DNA of 19,979 nt, from assembly GCA_003242685.1 (NCBI GenBank), contig QGVD01000070.1, forward strand, positions 1 through 19,979, in the 5' to 3' direction. Positions 1 through 6,384 of the stretch are shown here, in pieces. The stretch's first letter is position 1. The number at the start of each line of letters is the position of its first letter. Made by a program: the position numbers and the translations under genes. A model generated the notes under the pieces. It saw nothing but the letters and a program-made list of their open reading frames with translations, was not told the DNA's origin and ran no database searches. The DNA comes from Pseudomonadota bacterium (GTDB taxonomy: Bacteria; Pseudomonadota; Gammaproteobacteria; Steroidobacterales; Steroidobacteraceae).

Positions 1-14
1 CTATTTCCTCTGAA

Positions 15-401
15 ATGAATACCCGGAGCTCACTCAAGACCCGCACGGCGCCGGATCCCGGAGCGGTGCTCGCGAAGGCGGCGGTGCGGGCGGCGCAGTT
101 CCTGCAGATCCCGCAGTCGGACCTCGCACAGATCATCGGGGTGAGCGGCGCCACGATGTCGCGGCTCGCGCACGGGCAGAAGCAGCTCGAGCCCGGTTCC
201 AAGCCCTGGCAGCACGCGGCGCTCTTCGTGCGCCTCTTCCGCTCGCTCGATGCCATCGTCGGCTCCGACGACGCGGCCGCGCGCGCGTGGCTGCGCAGCG
301 AGAACACGGCGCTCGGCGGGGTGCCGCTCGAGCTCATCCGCGACACGGCCGGTCTGGTGCGTACGGTTGACTACCTGGACAGCGCACGCGCTCGCATCTA
401 A
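15..401 (+). CDS. Xre/MbcA/ParS-type antitoxin of a RES toxin
   Basis: This 128-residue protein is the antitoxin of a type II toxin-antitoxin pair. Residues about 33-51 (SDLAQIIGVSGATMSRLAHG) form a helix-turn-helix of Xre type. Residues about 75-125 form the MbcA/ParS/Xre toxin-binding domain, with the hallmark AWLRSENTALGG followed by VPLELIRDTAGLVRTVDYLD. In this family the antitoxin blocks the NAD-binding cleft of the RES toxin, and the complex represses its own promoter. The toxin gene follows directly and overlaps it, which fits the family order. Only 14 bases lie upstream, so the promoter and operator are outside the window. The first ATG gives a normal family length. The upstream bases are AT-rich and show no clear ribosome binding site. 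Family assignment is firm; toxin binding is inferred from family knowledge and context. Confidence 0.9.
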   Translation: MNTRSSLKTRTAPDPGAVLAKAAVRAAQFLQIPQSDLAQIIGVSGATMSRLAHGQKQLEPGSKPWQHAALFVRLFRSLDAIVGSDDAAARAWLRSENTALGGVPLELIRDTAGLVRTVDYLDSARARI

Positions 402-1101
402 CGCGCGCAGCTATCGGCGGGAGTTGTGGCGGGTCGTGGAGGCCCAGCACACGGCCTCGACGATGCGGCTGGTCGACTCGCTCGACGAGCAGTCGCTGCT
501 CGAGTCGGTGCTGGAGGAGAGCAAACCGAAGCTGCCGGCCGGCACGGAGAAGCTCCACTACCTGCTCGCGACGCCGTTCCGCTACCGCCCGCGTTCGGGC
601 TCTCGCTTCCGTGCGTCATTCGATGCGGGAGTGTGGTACGGCGCGGAGGTGCTTCGTACCGCACTTGCGGAGAAGAGCTACTGGCGCCTGCGCTTCCTCC
701 TCGACTCGCCCGGCACGCCCGATCTGAGGCCGGTACCTCATACCGCGTTCACGGCAATCGCGGCGGGCACCGCGCTGGATCTCATGGCGAGCCCGCTCAA
801 CCGGGATCGCGCGAAATGGACGCATCGCACGAGCTACGAGGCGACTCAGGCGCTCGCGGCGACCGCGCGGGAGGCGCAGATCCAGATCATCCGCTATGAG
901 TCGGTGCGCGATCCGGAGCACGCCGCCTGCGCGGCGCTGCTGACGCCGGCTGTCTTTCAGCGCTCGAGGCCGAAGCGGCTCGAGACGTGGTTCATCGCTG
1001 CATCGCGCACGCACGTCCGCTGTGCACGCGATGCCCGGGACGGCGCCACATGGCAGTTCACCGCGGAGCAGCTCCTGGGCGAGCCCCTGACGAAGGGCTG
1101 A
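367..1101 (+). CDS. RES-domain toxin (NAD+-consuming MbcT/ParT family)
   Basis: This is the toxin partner of the preceding gene. The conserved RES landmarks appear in order: LWRVVEAQH, LVDSLDEQSLLE, LHYLLATPFRYRP, SRFRASFDAGVWYGAE (the Arg and Tyr expected in the NAD-binding pocket), ALAEKSYWRLRFL, HTAFTAIA, and near the end ALLTPAVF. RES toxins degrade or ADP-ribosyl-transfer NAD+, which causes growth arrest. The start is uncertain. No ATG lies before the domain. TTG at 367 gives 244 residues, with about 20 residues before the conserved Trp-Arg, and overlaps the antitoxin by 35 bases. TTG at 424 would give 225 residues. I prefer 367 because, as I recall, relatives carry an extension before that Trp-Arg. 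The overlap suggests translational coupling. An open frame continues upstream to 250, but there it is only a shadow of the antitoxin. Confidence 0.85.
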   Translation: MTTWTAHALASNARSYRRELWRVVEAQHTASTMRLVDSLDEQSLLESVLEESKPKLPAGTEKLHYLLATPFRYRPRSGSRFRASFDAGVWYGAEVLRTALAEKSYWRLRFLLDSPGTPDLRPVPHTAFTAIAAGTALDLMASPLNRDRAKWTHRTSYEATQALAATAREAQIQIIRYESVRDPEHAACAALLTPAVFQRSRPKRLETWFIAASRTHVRCARDARDGATWQFTAEQLLGEPLTKG

Positions 1102-1102
1102 A

Positions 1103-1145
1103 CGCACGGGCCTGTGCGGGAATCGGCGCGCGAAGCTGCGCGCCG
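1103..1145. terminator. Two stem-loops between convergent RES toxin and ispB
   Basis: The 53 bases between the convergent ends hold two hairpins. The first pairs CGCAC (1103-1107) with GTGCG (1114-1118) around a 6-base loop. The second is a perfect 8-bp stem, CGGCGCGC (1124-1131) with GCGCGCCG (1138-1145), also with a 6-base loop. No U-run follows on either strand, so canonical intrinsic termination is doubtful. They may act as weak bidirectional or Rho-assisted terminators, or as 3'-end stabilisers. Confidence 0.4.
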
Positions 1146-1154
1146 GCACTGTGA

Positions 1155-2123
1155 TCAGGTCGTCCGCTCGACGGCGAAGCGCGCGAGGGCTGCGAGTCCC
1201 TTCTTGAAGTCCGAATCGGGCAGGGCGCTCAGGGCCGAAAGGGATGCCTCGGATTCCTGCCGCGCCATCTGCATCGTGTACTCGAGCCCGCCGGAGCTCT
1301 CGATCGCCTCGATGATCGCGTCGAGATGGTCGAGTCCGCCCTTCTCGATGGCCGAGCGGATGAGCGCGCGGTCGGATTCGCTCGCGGTGCGCAGCGTGTA
1401 GATGAGCGGAAGCGTGGGCTTGCCTTCGGCGAGATCGTCGCCCAGGTTCTTGCCGCGCTCGGCCGGGTCCGAACGGTAGTCGAGCACGTCGTCGATGAGC
1501 TGGTAGGCGGTGCCCAGATGCCGGCCGAAGCGGGCGAGGGCGGATTGCACTTCGGGCGTCTGGTCGGCGAGCACCGCAGCCACCTGCGCACCGGCCTCGA
1601 AGAGCCGTGCAGTCTTGCGGTAGATGACTTCCAGGTAGCGCTCCTCGGTCGTCTCGGGGTCGTGCGCGTTCATGAGCTGCAGCACTTCGCCCTCGGCGAT
1701 GACGTTGGTCGCATCGGCCATGATCTCCATGACCCGCTGCGAGCGCAGGCTCGCCATCATCTGGAACGCGCGCGAGTAGACGAAGTCGCCGACGAGCACG
1801 CTCGCCTGGTTGCCGAATACCTCGTTCGCGGTGTCACGGCCGCGGCGCTTGGAAGAGCCGTCGACCACGTCGTCGTGGAGCAGGGTGGCCGTATGGATGA
1901 ACTCGATGAAGGCCGCCGCCTCGACGTGCGCCTGACCCGTGTGGCCGCAGGCACGACCGGCGAGCACCACGAGCAGCGGACGCAGGCGTTTGCCGCCGCC
2001 GGCGATGATGTGCTCGGCGACCTGATCGACGAGGGGCACGACGCTCTTGAGCCGCTCCCGGATGACCCGATCCACCGAAGCGAGGTCGGAACGAACGAGA
2101 GCACGGACTTCGTCGAGCGTCAT
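1155..2123 (-). CDS. ispB: Octaprenyl/polyprenyl diphosphate synthase
   Basis: This 322-residue trans-prenyltransferase extends farnesyl diphosphate with isopentenyl diphosphate units, making the long side chain of ubiquinone (and menaquinone if present). It shows GGGKRLRP at 42-49 (substrate diphosphate binding), the first aspartate-rich motif LLHDDVVD at 81-88, and the second, DDVLD, at 211-215. Downstream lie the usual basic and Gly-Lys segments (GKNLGDDLAEGKPTLPLIY). Length matches E. coli IspB (about 323). The ATG at 2123 opens with MTLDEVRALV, as in relatives. It is divergent from rplU, the standard gammaproteobacterial arrangement. The product chain length (C40 or other) cannot be read from sequence alone. 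Confidence 0.95.
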   Translation of the reverse strand: MTLDEVRALVRSDLASVDRVIRERLKSVVPLVDQVAEHIIAGGGKRLRPLLVVLAGRACGHTGQAHVEAAAFIEFIHTATLLHDDVVDGSSKRRGRDTANEVFGNQASVLVGDFVYSRAFQMMASLRSQRVMEIMADATNVIAEGEVLQLMNAHDPETTEERYLEVIYRKTARLFEAGAQVAAVLADQTPEVQSALARFGRHLGTAYQLIDDVLDYRSDPAERGKNLGDDLAEGKPTLPLIYTLRTASESDRALIRSAIEKGGLDHLDAIIEAIESSGGLEYTMQMARQESEASLSALSALPDSDFKKGLAALARFAVERTT

Positions 2124-2152
2124 GAAGATTCGGCACCTGTGAAATCCGGTGC

Positions 2153-2181
2153 ATCGTAGCCGACTGCGGCGCCGTGGAGAA
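2153..2181 (-). promoter_or_regulatory. Candidate ispB promoter
   Basis: On the minus strand TACGAT (2153-2158) resembles a -10 box. A weak -35, TTCTCC (2176-2181), lies at a 17-base spacing. Predicted transcription would start about 2146, leaving a leader of roughly 23 bases. The -35 matches consensus at only three positions, so this is a tentative call. Confidence 0.3.
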
Positions 2182-2182
2182 T

Positions 2183-2196
2183 GTCCGCACGCGGAC
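2183..2196. repeat. Perfect 6-bp inverted repeat in ispB-rplU divergent region
   Basis: GTCCGC (2183-2188) and its exact reverse complement GCGGAC (2191-2196) are separated by AC. The dyad sits between the ispB start and the rplU promoter, directly behind the candidate ispB -35 and about 55 bases upstream of the rplU -35. A two-base spacer suits a dimeric protein site better than an RNA hairpin. No known regulator is recognised, and chance is possible in such GC-rich DNA. Confidence 0.35.
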
Positions 2197-2251
2197 GTTC
2201 GCAGGGCTCTGCGGGCTCATAAGCGCCTGTTCGCGCGAGGAAAAGCGGCGT

Positions 2252-2280
2252 TTGACCGCGCGCGGGGCGGTCAGTAGAAT
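2252..2280 (+). promoter_or_regulatory. Strong sigma70-type promoter of rplU-rpmA
   Basis: TTGACC (2252-2257) and TAGAAT (2275-2280) are separated by exactly 17 bases, so each hexamer is one substitution from consensus. The bases after the -10 are GCGCGGCC, a G+C-rich discriminator. That is the feature linked by established work to stringent (ppGpp/DksA) control of ribosomal and stable RNA promoters. Transcription should begin near 2287, giving a leader of about 43 bases before rplU. Confidence 0.85.
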
Positions 2281-2329
2281 GCGCGGCCTTTTAGAAGCGA
2301 CGCCTACCTCGAAGTTCAGGAACATCATC

Positions 2330-2644
2330 ATGTACGCGGTCATCGCCACGGGCGGCAAGCAGTATCGAGTCTCCAAGGGCGACGTGCTGCGCATCGAGAA
2401 GCTGGACGCCGAGCCGGGCGCCACGGTCGAGTTCGGCGAAGTCCTGCTCGTCGGAGAGGGTGCGGACGTCAAGGTCGGCACGCCGTTCCTGCAGGGTGGT
2501 AAGGTCATCGCCACCGTGGAGCGCCACGGCAAGGGTCCGAAGGTTTCGATCGTCAAGTTCCGCCGCCGCAAGCACTATCTGCGGCGCAAGGGGCACCGGC
2601 AGCCGTTCACGGAAGTGAAGGTCACCGAGATCAGCGCCGGCTGA
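2330..2644 (+). CDS. rplU: 50S ribosomal protein L21
   Basis: This 104-residue protein is L21 of the large ribosomal subunit, which binds 23S rRNA. It begins MYAVIATGGKQYRVSKGD and ends with the basic segment KFRRRKHYLRRKGHRQPFT, both diagnostic of the family. The usual length is about 103. An open frame extends upstream to 2174, but the ATG at 2330 matches the family N-terminus and has CAGGA (2317-2321) as a ribosome binding site. It is the first gene of the rplU-rpmA unit driven by the promoter at 2252-2280; rpmA follows after 29 bases. Confidence 0.97.
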   Translation: MYAVIATGGKQYRVSKGDVLRIEKLDAEPGATVEFGEVLLVGEGADVKVGTPFLQGGKVIATVERHGKGPKVSIVKFRRRKHYLRRKGHRQPFTEVKVTEISAG

Positions 2645-2673
2645 GCCCGAGCTCTTAAGGAAGGAATCAGGAC

Positions 2674-2943
2674 ATGGCACACAAGAAGGCTGGCGGCAGC
2701 ACCAAGAACGGCCGCGACTCTCATTCCAAACGCCTCGGCGTGAAGCGCTTCGGCGGAGAGTACGTGCTCGCGGGCAACATCATCGTCCGTCAGCGCGGCA
2801 CGCAGATGCACCCGGGCATCAACGTCGGGCTCGGCACGGACCACACGCTGTTCGCGAAGGTCGACGGGCGTGTGGAGTTCCGCAAGAAGGGCCCGGAGAA
2901 GAAGACCTACGTCAACGTGCTTCCAGTCGCTGCCAACGAGTGA
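2674..2943 (+). CDS. rpmA: 50S ribosomal protein L27
   Basis: This 89-residue protein is L27, whose N-terminal tail reaches towards the peptidyl-transferase centre. The start MAHKKAGGSTKNGRDSHSK, then LGVKRFGGE and GNIIVRQRGT, are textbook L27 segments. The Ala-His-Lys-Lys start directly after Met means no N-terminal propeptide of the kind cleaved in Firmicutes. A purine-rich ribosome binding site, AAGGAAGGAA (2657-2666), precedes the ATG at good spacing. It is cotranscribed with rplU, and a clear terminator follows at 3003-3036. Confidence 0.97.
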   Translation: MAHKKAGGSTKNGRDSHSKRLGVKRFGGEYVLAGNIIVRQRGTQMHPGINVGLGTDHTLFAKVDGRVEFRKKGPEKKTYVNVLPVAANE

Positions 2944-3002
2944 CGCAGGGCCGAAAGAGGGGCGGGCTCGCGTGCGAGCGCCGTTCCGGTCCATCGCACA
3001 CC

Positions 3003-3036
3003 GAGAGCCCCGGCCCCGCGCCGGGGCTTTCGTTTT
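3003..3036 (+). terminator. Intrinsic terminator after rpmA
   Basis: A 12-bp stem pairs 3003-3014 with 3020-3031 (one G-T wobble) around the loop CCCGC. The downstream arm runs into TTTCGTTTT. The core is AGCCCCGGC/GCCGGGGCT. This is the clearest Rho-independent terminator in the window. It separates the ribosomal protein pair from obgE. Confidence 0.88.
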
Positions 3037-3046
3037 CCGCATCCGG

Positions 3047-3052
3047 TAGAGT
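3047..3052 (+). promoter_or_regulatory. Candidate obgE -10 box (leaderless)
   Basis: TAGAGT lies so that the expected transcription start, seven bases past its last base, falls exactly on the A of the obgE ATG (3059). No Shine-Dalgarno-like sequence sits between the terminator and the start. The terminator just upstream implies obgE needs its own promoter or readthrough. No recognisable -35 exists; at that spacing the DNA is the terminator stem. Tentative. Confidence 0.4.
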
Positions 3053-3058
3053 GCTCCC

Positions 3059-4156
3059 ATGAAGTTCGTCGACGAGGCCAGGATCAAGGTGCAGGCCGGC
3101 CACGGCGGCCGCGGCAGCACCAGCTTCCGCCGCGAGAAGTTCGTGCCGTTCGGCGGACCCGACGGCGGGGACGGCGGGGACGGCGGGAGCGTCTATCTGC
3201 GTGCCACGGCGGGCATCAACACGCTGGTCGACTTCCGCATCGAGCGTACCTTCAAGGCCGAATCGGGCGAACCCGGCTCGAGCCGCCAGTGCACGGGCCG
3301 AAGCGGCAGGGACCTCTACATCCCCGTGCCGATCGGCACCGTGGTGCGCGACGCCGACACGGGCGAGGTGCTGGGCGATCTCACGCGCGAGGGCGACGTC
3401 ATTCTGGTGGCGCGCGGCGGCAAGGGCGGCTGGGGCAACACCCGCTTCAAGTCGAGCACCAACCGCGCGCCGCGCCAGTTCGGACCCGGGCTCCCGGGCG
3501 AGAAACGCACGCTGGATCTGGAGCTCAAGGTCATCGCGGACGTGGGGCTCCTCGGTCTGCCGAATGCCGGCAAGTCCACGCTGATCCGCGCCGTCTCTGC
3601 CGCCCGGCCCAAGGTTGCGGATTACCCCTTCACGACGCTGCACCCGAATCTCGGGGTTGTGGACGTCGGTCAGCACCGCAGCTTCGTCATGGCCGACGTG
3701 CCGGGGCTCATCGAGGGCGCTGCGCAGGGCGCGGGCCTCGGCATCCGCTTTCTCCGGCACCTGCAGCGCACGCGCCTGCTTCTGCACCTGGTGGACATCG
3801 CGCCGGCCGATCCGGAGGCAGACCCGGTCCGCGACGCGCGCGCGATCGTGGCCGAGCTGAAGCAGTACTCGAAGGATCTCGCGGAGAAGCCCCGCTGGCT
3901 GGTGCTCAACAAGCGCGATCTGCTGCCGGACGAGGAGGCCGAGAAGCGCGCGAAGGACATCGTGCGCCGGCTGCGCTATCGCGGCCCGTGGTTCCTGATC
4001 TCCGGTGCGACGGGGCAGGGCACGCGCGAGCTCGTCGAGGCAGTCATGAGCTTCCTCGAGGATCGCCAGCGCGAGCAGAGGGAAGCGGCCGAGACAGTGG
4101 CTTCCGAATCAGACCCCCGAAACGAAGAAGCCGGCGCTCGGCCGGCTCTTCGCTGA
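3059..4156 (+). CDS. obgE: Obg-family GTPase, ribosome assembly
   Basis: This 365-residue Obg/CgtA GTPase takes part in 50S subunit maturation and the stringent response. The N-terminal Obg fold (about 1-158) carries the Gly-rich runs GHGGRGSTSF and GGPDGGDGGDGG. The G domain has G1 GLPNAGKST at 166-174, switch II DVPGLIEGA from 213, G4 NKRD at 284-287 and G5 SGATGQGT near 313. The C-terminus is a short charged tail (EEAGARPALR). The length is a little below the E. coli protein (about 390). The ATG at 3059 gives the family start MKFVDEA. It sits in the conserved rplU-rpmA-obgE order, after a terminator. The last codons contain a hairpin that may end the opposing rpsT transcript. Confidence 0.96.
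   Translation: MKFVDEARIKVQAGHGGRGSTSFRREKFVPFGGPDGGDGGDGGSVYLRATAGINTLVDFRIERTFKAESGEPGSSRQCTGRSGRDLYIPVPIGTVVRDADTGEVLGDLTREGDVILVARGGKGGWGNTRFKSSTNRAPRQFGPGLPGEKRTLDLELKVIADVGLLGLPNAGKSTLIRAVSAARPKVADYPFTTLHPNLGVVDVGQHRSFVMADVPGLIEGAAQGAGLGIRFLRHLQRTRLLLHLVDIAPADPEADPVRDARAIVAELKQYSKDLAEKPRWLVLNKRDLLPDEEAEKRAKDIVRRLRYRGPWFLISGATGQGTRELVEAVMSFLEDRQREQREAAETVASESDPRNEEAGARPALR
4126..4152. terminator. Hairpin in the end of obgE, likely rpsT terminator
   Basis: AGCCGGC or its continuation (4129-4135) pairs with GCCGGCT (4141-4147) around a 5-base loop, with partial extension either side. Read on the minus strand it is followed by TTCTTCGTTT, a moderately U-rich tail, so it fits termination of rpsT. 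On the plus strand the tail CTTCGCT is poor. It lies inside obgE coding sequence, just before its stop. Confidence 0.55.
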
Positions 4157-4157
4157 A

Positions 4158-4202
4158 ATCTCAGCCCTGAGATCGTTCCGCCGGCCAACCAGGGAGCCGG
4201 CG
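4158..4202. repeat. Two further inverted repeats between obgE and rpsT
   Basis: ATCTCAG (4158-4164) and CTGAGAT (4167-4173) form a perfect 7-bp dyad with a two-base centre. Next, CGCCGGC (4179-4185) pairs with GCCGGCG (4196-4202) around 10 bases. With the hairpin at 4126-4152, the 54-base gap between the convergent genes and its flank is almost all dyad sequence. A 3'-end or transcription-collision barrier role is inferred. Neither dyad has a U-run. Confidence 0.45.
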
Positions 4203-4210
4203 CGGCGGTC

Positions 4211-4486
4211 TCACGACGCCTGTGCCTGCATCGCGCGGATGCGCGCGGCCAGACGGCTCTTGTGCCGGGCCGCCTTGTTGCGGTGAATGACCCCCTTGTT
4301 GACGAGGGAATCGATCAGCGGCATCGCCGCGCGATAGGTGGCCTCGGCGTTCTGCTTGTCGCCGCTCGCGATGGCGCGCAGCACCTTGCGTATGGCCGTA
4401 CGCATGCGCGAGCGCAGTGCGACGTTGCGGGCGCGGCGCTTCTCGGCCTGGCGTGCGGCTTTCTCCGCCGACTTCGTATTGGCCAC
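4211..4486 (-). CDS. rpsT: 30S ribosomal protein S20
   Basis: This 91-residue protein is S20, a helical primary binder of 16S rRNA. Diagnostic segments are MANTKSAEKAARQAEKRRARN, RSRMRTAIRKV and the C-terminal GVIHRNKAARHKSRLAARI. Length is normal (about 87). The start is GTG at 4486, preceded by GGAG seven bases away (minus strand, in ATCGGAGATCGAA). In several gammaproteobacteria S20 uses a non-ATG start as part of translational autocontrol, which fits the GTG seen here. It is monocistronic, transcribed away from murJ and towards obgE, with its own consensus -35. Confidence 0.96.
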   Translation of the reverse strand: MANTKSAEKAARQAEKRRARNVALRSRMRTAIRKVLRAIASGDKQNAEATYRAAMPLIDSLVNKGVIHRNKAARHKSRLAARIRAMQAQAS

Positions 4487-4527
4487 TTCGATCTCCGATA
4501 AAAAGGGTCCAGTTGCGAGGGCGCGGT

Positions 4528-4556
4528 AGTTTGCGGATGGCCTGACGGCTTGTCAA
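4528..4556 (-). promoter_or_regulatory. rpsT promoter with consensus -35
   Basis: On the minus strand a perfect TTGACA (4551-4556) stands 17 bases from CAAACT (4528-4533). The -10 is weak but keeps the key A2 and T6. Predicted start is near 4521, for a leader of about 35 bases that contains the GGAG ribosome binding site. Confidence 0.65.
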
Positions 4557-4673
4557 CGTGACGCCCATGCCGCGGGGGGTTCCGGGGTGCCGCGTCCCCG
4601 AACCAGCCTTTCCGGGACCCCGGCTCCTCTCGAGAAAGCCGCACGGCGCCGCGTGGCCGGCGGGACCGTCCGG

Positions 4674-4679
4674 TATAGT
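4674..4679 (+). promoter_or_regulatory. Candidate murJ -10 box
   Basis: TATAGT sits 39 bases before the murJ ATG, in DNA with few other A/T runs. It predicts a start near 4686 and a leader of about 33 bases. No good -35 lies 16-18 bases upstream (GCGTGG at 17), so an activator or a weak promoter is implied. This divergent region also holds the rpsT promoter. Confidence 0.5.
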
Positions 4680-4718
4680 CGCTGCGGTTCCCAGGGGGTC
4701 CCCGCCGCAGTCGCCCGA

Positions 4719-6281
4719 ATGAATCCAGGCTCGCTCCGCAGCACCGGCGTCGTCGGTGTCATGACGCTGCTATCGCGCATCACGGGCCTGGCGCGCGACA
4801 TGGCGTTCTCGCACAGCTTCGGGGCGGGCGCGCTGATGGACGCCTTCCTCGTCGCCTACAAGATCCCGAATTTCCTCCGCCGTCTCTTTGCGGAAGGTGC
4901 CTTCTCGCAGGCCTTCGTGCCGGTGGTCTCCGAGTACAGGGAGCGGCGCTCGCAGGAGGATGTCCGGGAGCTCGTGAGCGCCGCGAGCGGCACGCTGGGC
5001 GGCATTCTGCTCGGCGTTACGGCAATCGGCGTCATCGCCGCGCCCATCCTCGTTCTCGTGTTCGCGCCCGGCTTCAGCAGCGACGGAGGGCAGTTCGCGC
5101 TCGCCGTGCAGATGCTGCGCCTGACGTTCCCCTATCTGCTCTTCGTCTCGCTGACGGCGCTCTTCGGCGGGGTGCTCAACAGCTTCGGCCGATTCGCAGT
5201 GCCGGCCTTCACGCCCGTGATCCTCAATCTCGTGCTGATCGCATTCGCCGTGTGGGTCGCCGCGGGCAGCGAAAATCCCGGCATCGTGCTCGCGGCCGGG
5301 GTGTTCGTCGGCGGTCTGGTGCAGCTCGTCTTTCAGATTCCCTCGGTCGCACGACTGGGACTGCTTTCGTGGCCGCGCTGGCGACCCGCGATGGAAGGCG
5401 TGCGGAAGATCGGGAAGCTGATGCTGCCCGGCATCCTCGGGTCGTCGATGGCGCAGGTGAGCCTTCTGCTCGACACGCTCATCGCCTCGTTTCTCGTCAC
5501 CGGCAGCATCGCGTGGCTCTACTACGCGGACCGCCTGATGGAGTTTCCCCTCGGGGTGTTCAGCATCGCGCTCGCGACCGTGATCCTTCCGGGCCTTGCC
5601 GCGCATCACGCTCAGGACTCCCGCGAGCGTTTCTCGGCGACACTCGACTGGGCGCTGCGGCTCACGCTGCTGATCACGCTGCCCGCGGCCGTCGCGCTCG
5701 CGGTGCTCGCGGGACCGCTCACGGCGACGATCTTCGGCTACGGCGAGTTCGGCGCACACGACGTGCGCATGGCGGCGCTCGCGCTTGCGGGTTATGCGCC
5801 GGGGCTGCTCGGCTTCAGTCTCGTGAAGGTGCTCGCGCCCGGCTATTTCGCGCGCCAGGACGCGCGGACACCGGTGCGACTGGGGCTCATCGCGCTCGGC
5901 GTGAATCTCGGCTTCAACGTGCTCGTCGTCCTGCCGGCGTTCGCGGTGGGCTTCCCCACGCCTCACGTGCTCCTTGCGGTGTCGACGTCACTCTCGGGCC
6001 TCATCAACGCAGTGCTCCTCTGGCGAGGGCTCGCCCGCGAGGGCTTCTGCCGTCCGCGGCAGGGCTGGAGCGGGATGCTCTCGCGGATTCTCGTGGCGAC
6101 TCTCGTGATGGCAGCTCTCGTCTGGTGGCTCGCGGGGAGCCTGCAGTCGTGGGTGGACGCGAGCCCGCTCGAGCGGGCCTGGCGCTGCGCGTTGTGCGTA
6201 GTCGCGGGTGCCGGAACGTACTTCGGCTGTCTGTTGCTGCTCGGAATGCGGCCGCACCACTTCATGGGCCGGCCTGCCTGA
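4719..6281 (+). CDS. murJ: Lipid II flippase MurJ
   Basis: This 520-residue inner-membrane protein of the MOP/MVF family flips lipid II for peptidoglycan synthesis. The first helix carries SRITGLARD, where Arg20, Arg26 and Asp27 correspond to the functionally required Arg18, Arg24 and Asp25 of E. coli MurJ. DAFLVAYKIPNFLRRLFAEGAFSQAFVPV follows as in the family. Repeated hydrophobic stretches are consistent with the usual 14 helices. The frame is open from 4587, but ATG 4719 gives the normal N-terminus (MNPGSLRSTGVVGVMTLLSR) and length (about 511 in E. coli). No strong ribosome binding site is visible. ribF follows after 103 bases, as in P. aeruginosa and other relatives. Confidence 0.95.
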   Translation: MNPGSLRSTGVVGVMTLLSRITGLARDMAFSHSFGAGALMDAFLVAYKIPNFLRRLFAEGAFSQAFVPVVSEYRERRSQEDVRELVSAASGTLGGILLGVTAIGVIAAPILVLVFAPGFSSDGGQFALAVQMLRLTFPYLLFVSLTALFGGVLNSFGRFAVPAFTPVILNLVLIAFAVWVAAGSENPGIVLAAGVFVGGLVQLVFQIPSVARLGLLSWPRWRPAMEGVRKIGKLMLPGILGSSMAQVSLLLDTLIASFLVTGSIAWLYYADRLMEFPLGVFSIALATVILPGLAAHHAQDSRERFSATLDWALRLTLLITLPAAVALAVLAGPLTATIFGYGEFGAHDVRMAALALAGYAPGLLGFSLVKVLAPGYFARQDARTPVRLGLIALGVNLGFNVLVVLPAFAVGFPTPHVLLAVSTSLSGLINAVLLWRGLAREGFCRPRQGWSGMLSRILVATLVMAALVWWLAGSLQSWVDASPLERAWRCALCVVAGAGTYFGCLLLLGMRPHHFMGRPA

Positions 6282-6345
6282 AGTCGAGGCGGTACGCGAA
6301 TGCAGGAATCGGGCCCGAAACATGGGAACTGCCAGGTCGGTCCCC

Positions 6346-6351
6346 TATAAT
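6346..6351 (+). promoter_or_regulatory. Consensus -10 box before ribF
   Basis: TATAAT, a perfect -10 hexamer, lies in the 103-base murJ-ribF gap. The best -35 at 17 bases is the poor TGGGAA (6323-6328). The expected start near 6358 leaves a 27-base leader. It probably drives the ribF-ileS-lspA-ispH run, whose later genes all overlap. Confidence 0.6.
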
Positions 6352-6384
6352 TTCACCTTCGACCGGCGTCGCGATCAGGCGCGC

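Noticed and set aside
250..366. Upstream extension of the RES toxin frame
   Set aside because: The extra residues (Arg-, Ala- and Thr-rich) come from the antitoxin gene in another frame and match nothing in RES toxins.
4770..5966. 398-residue minus-strand frame opposite murJ
   Set aside because: Shadow frame with repetitive charged residues; murJ explains the coding potential.
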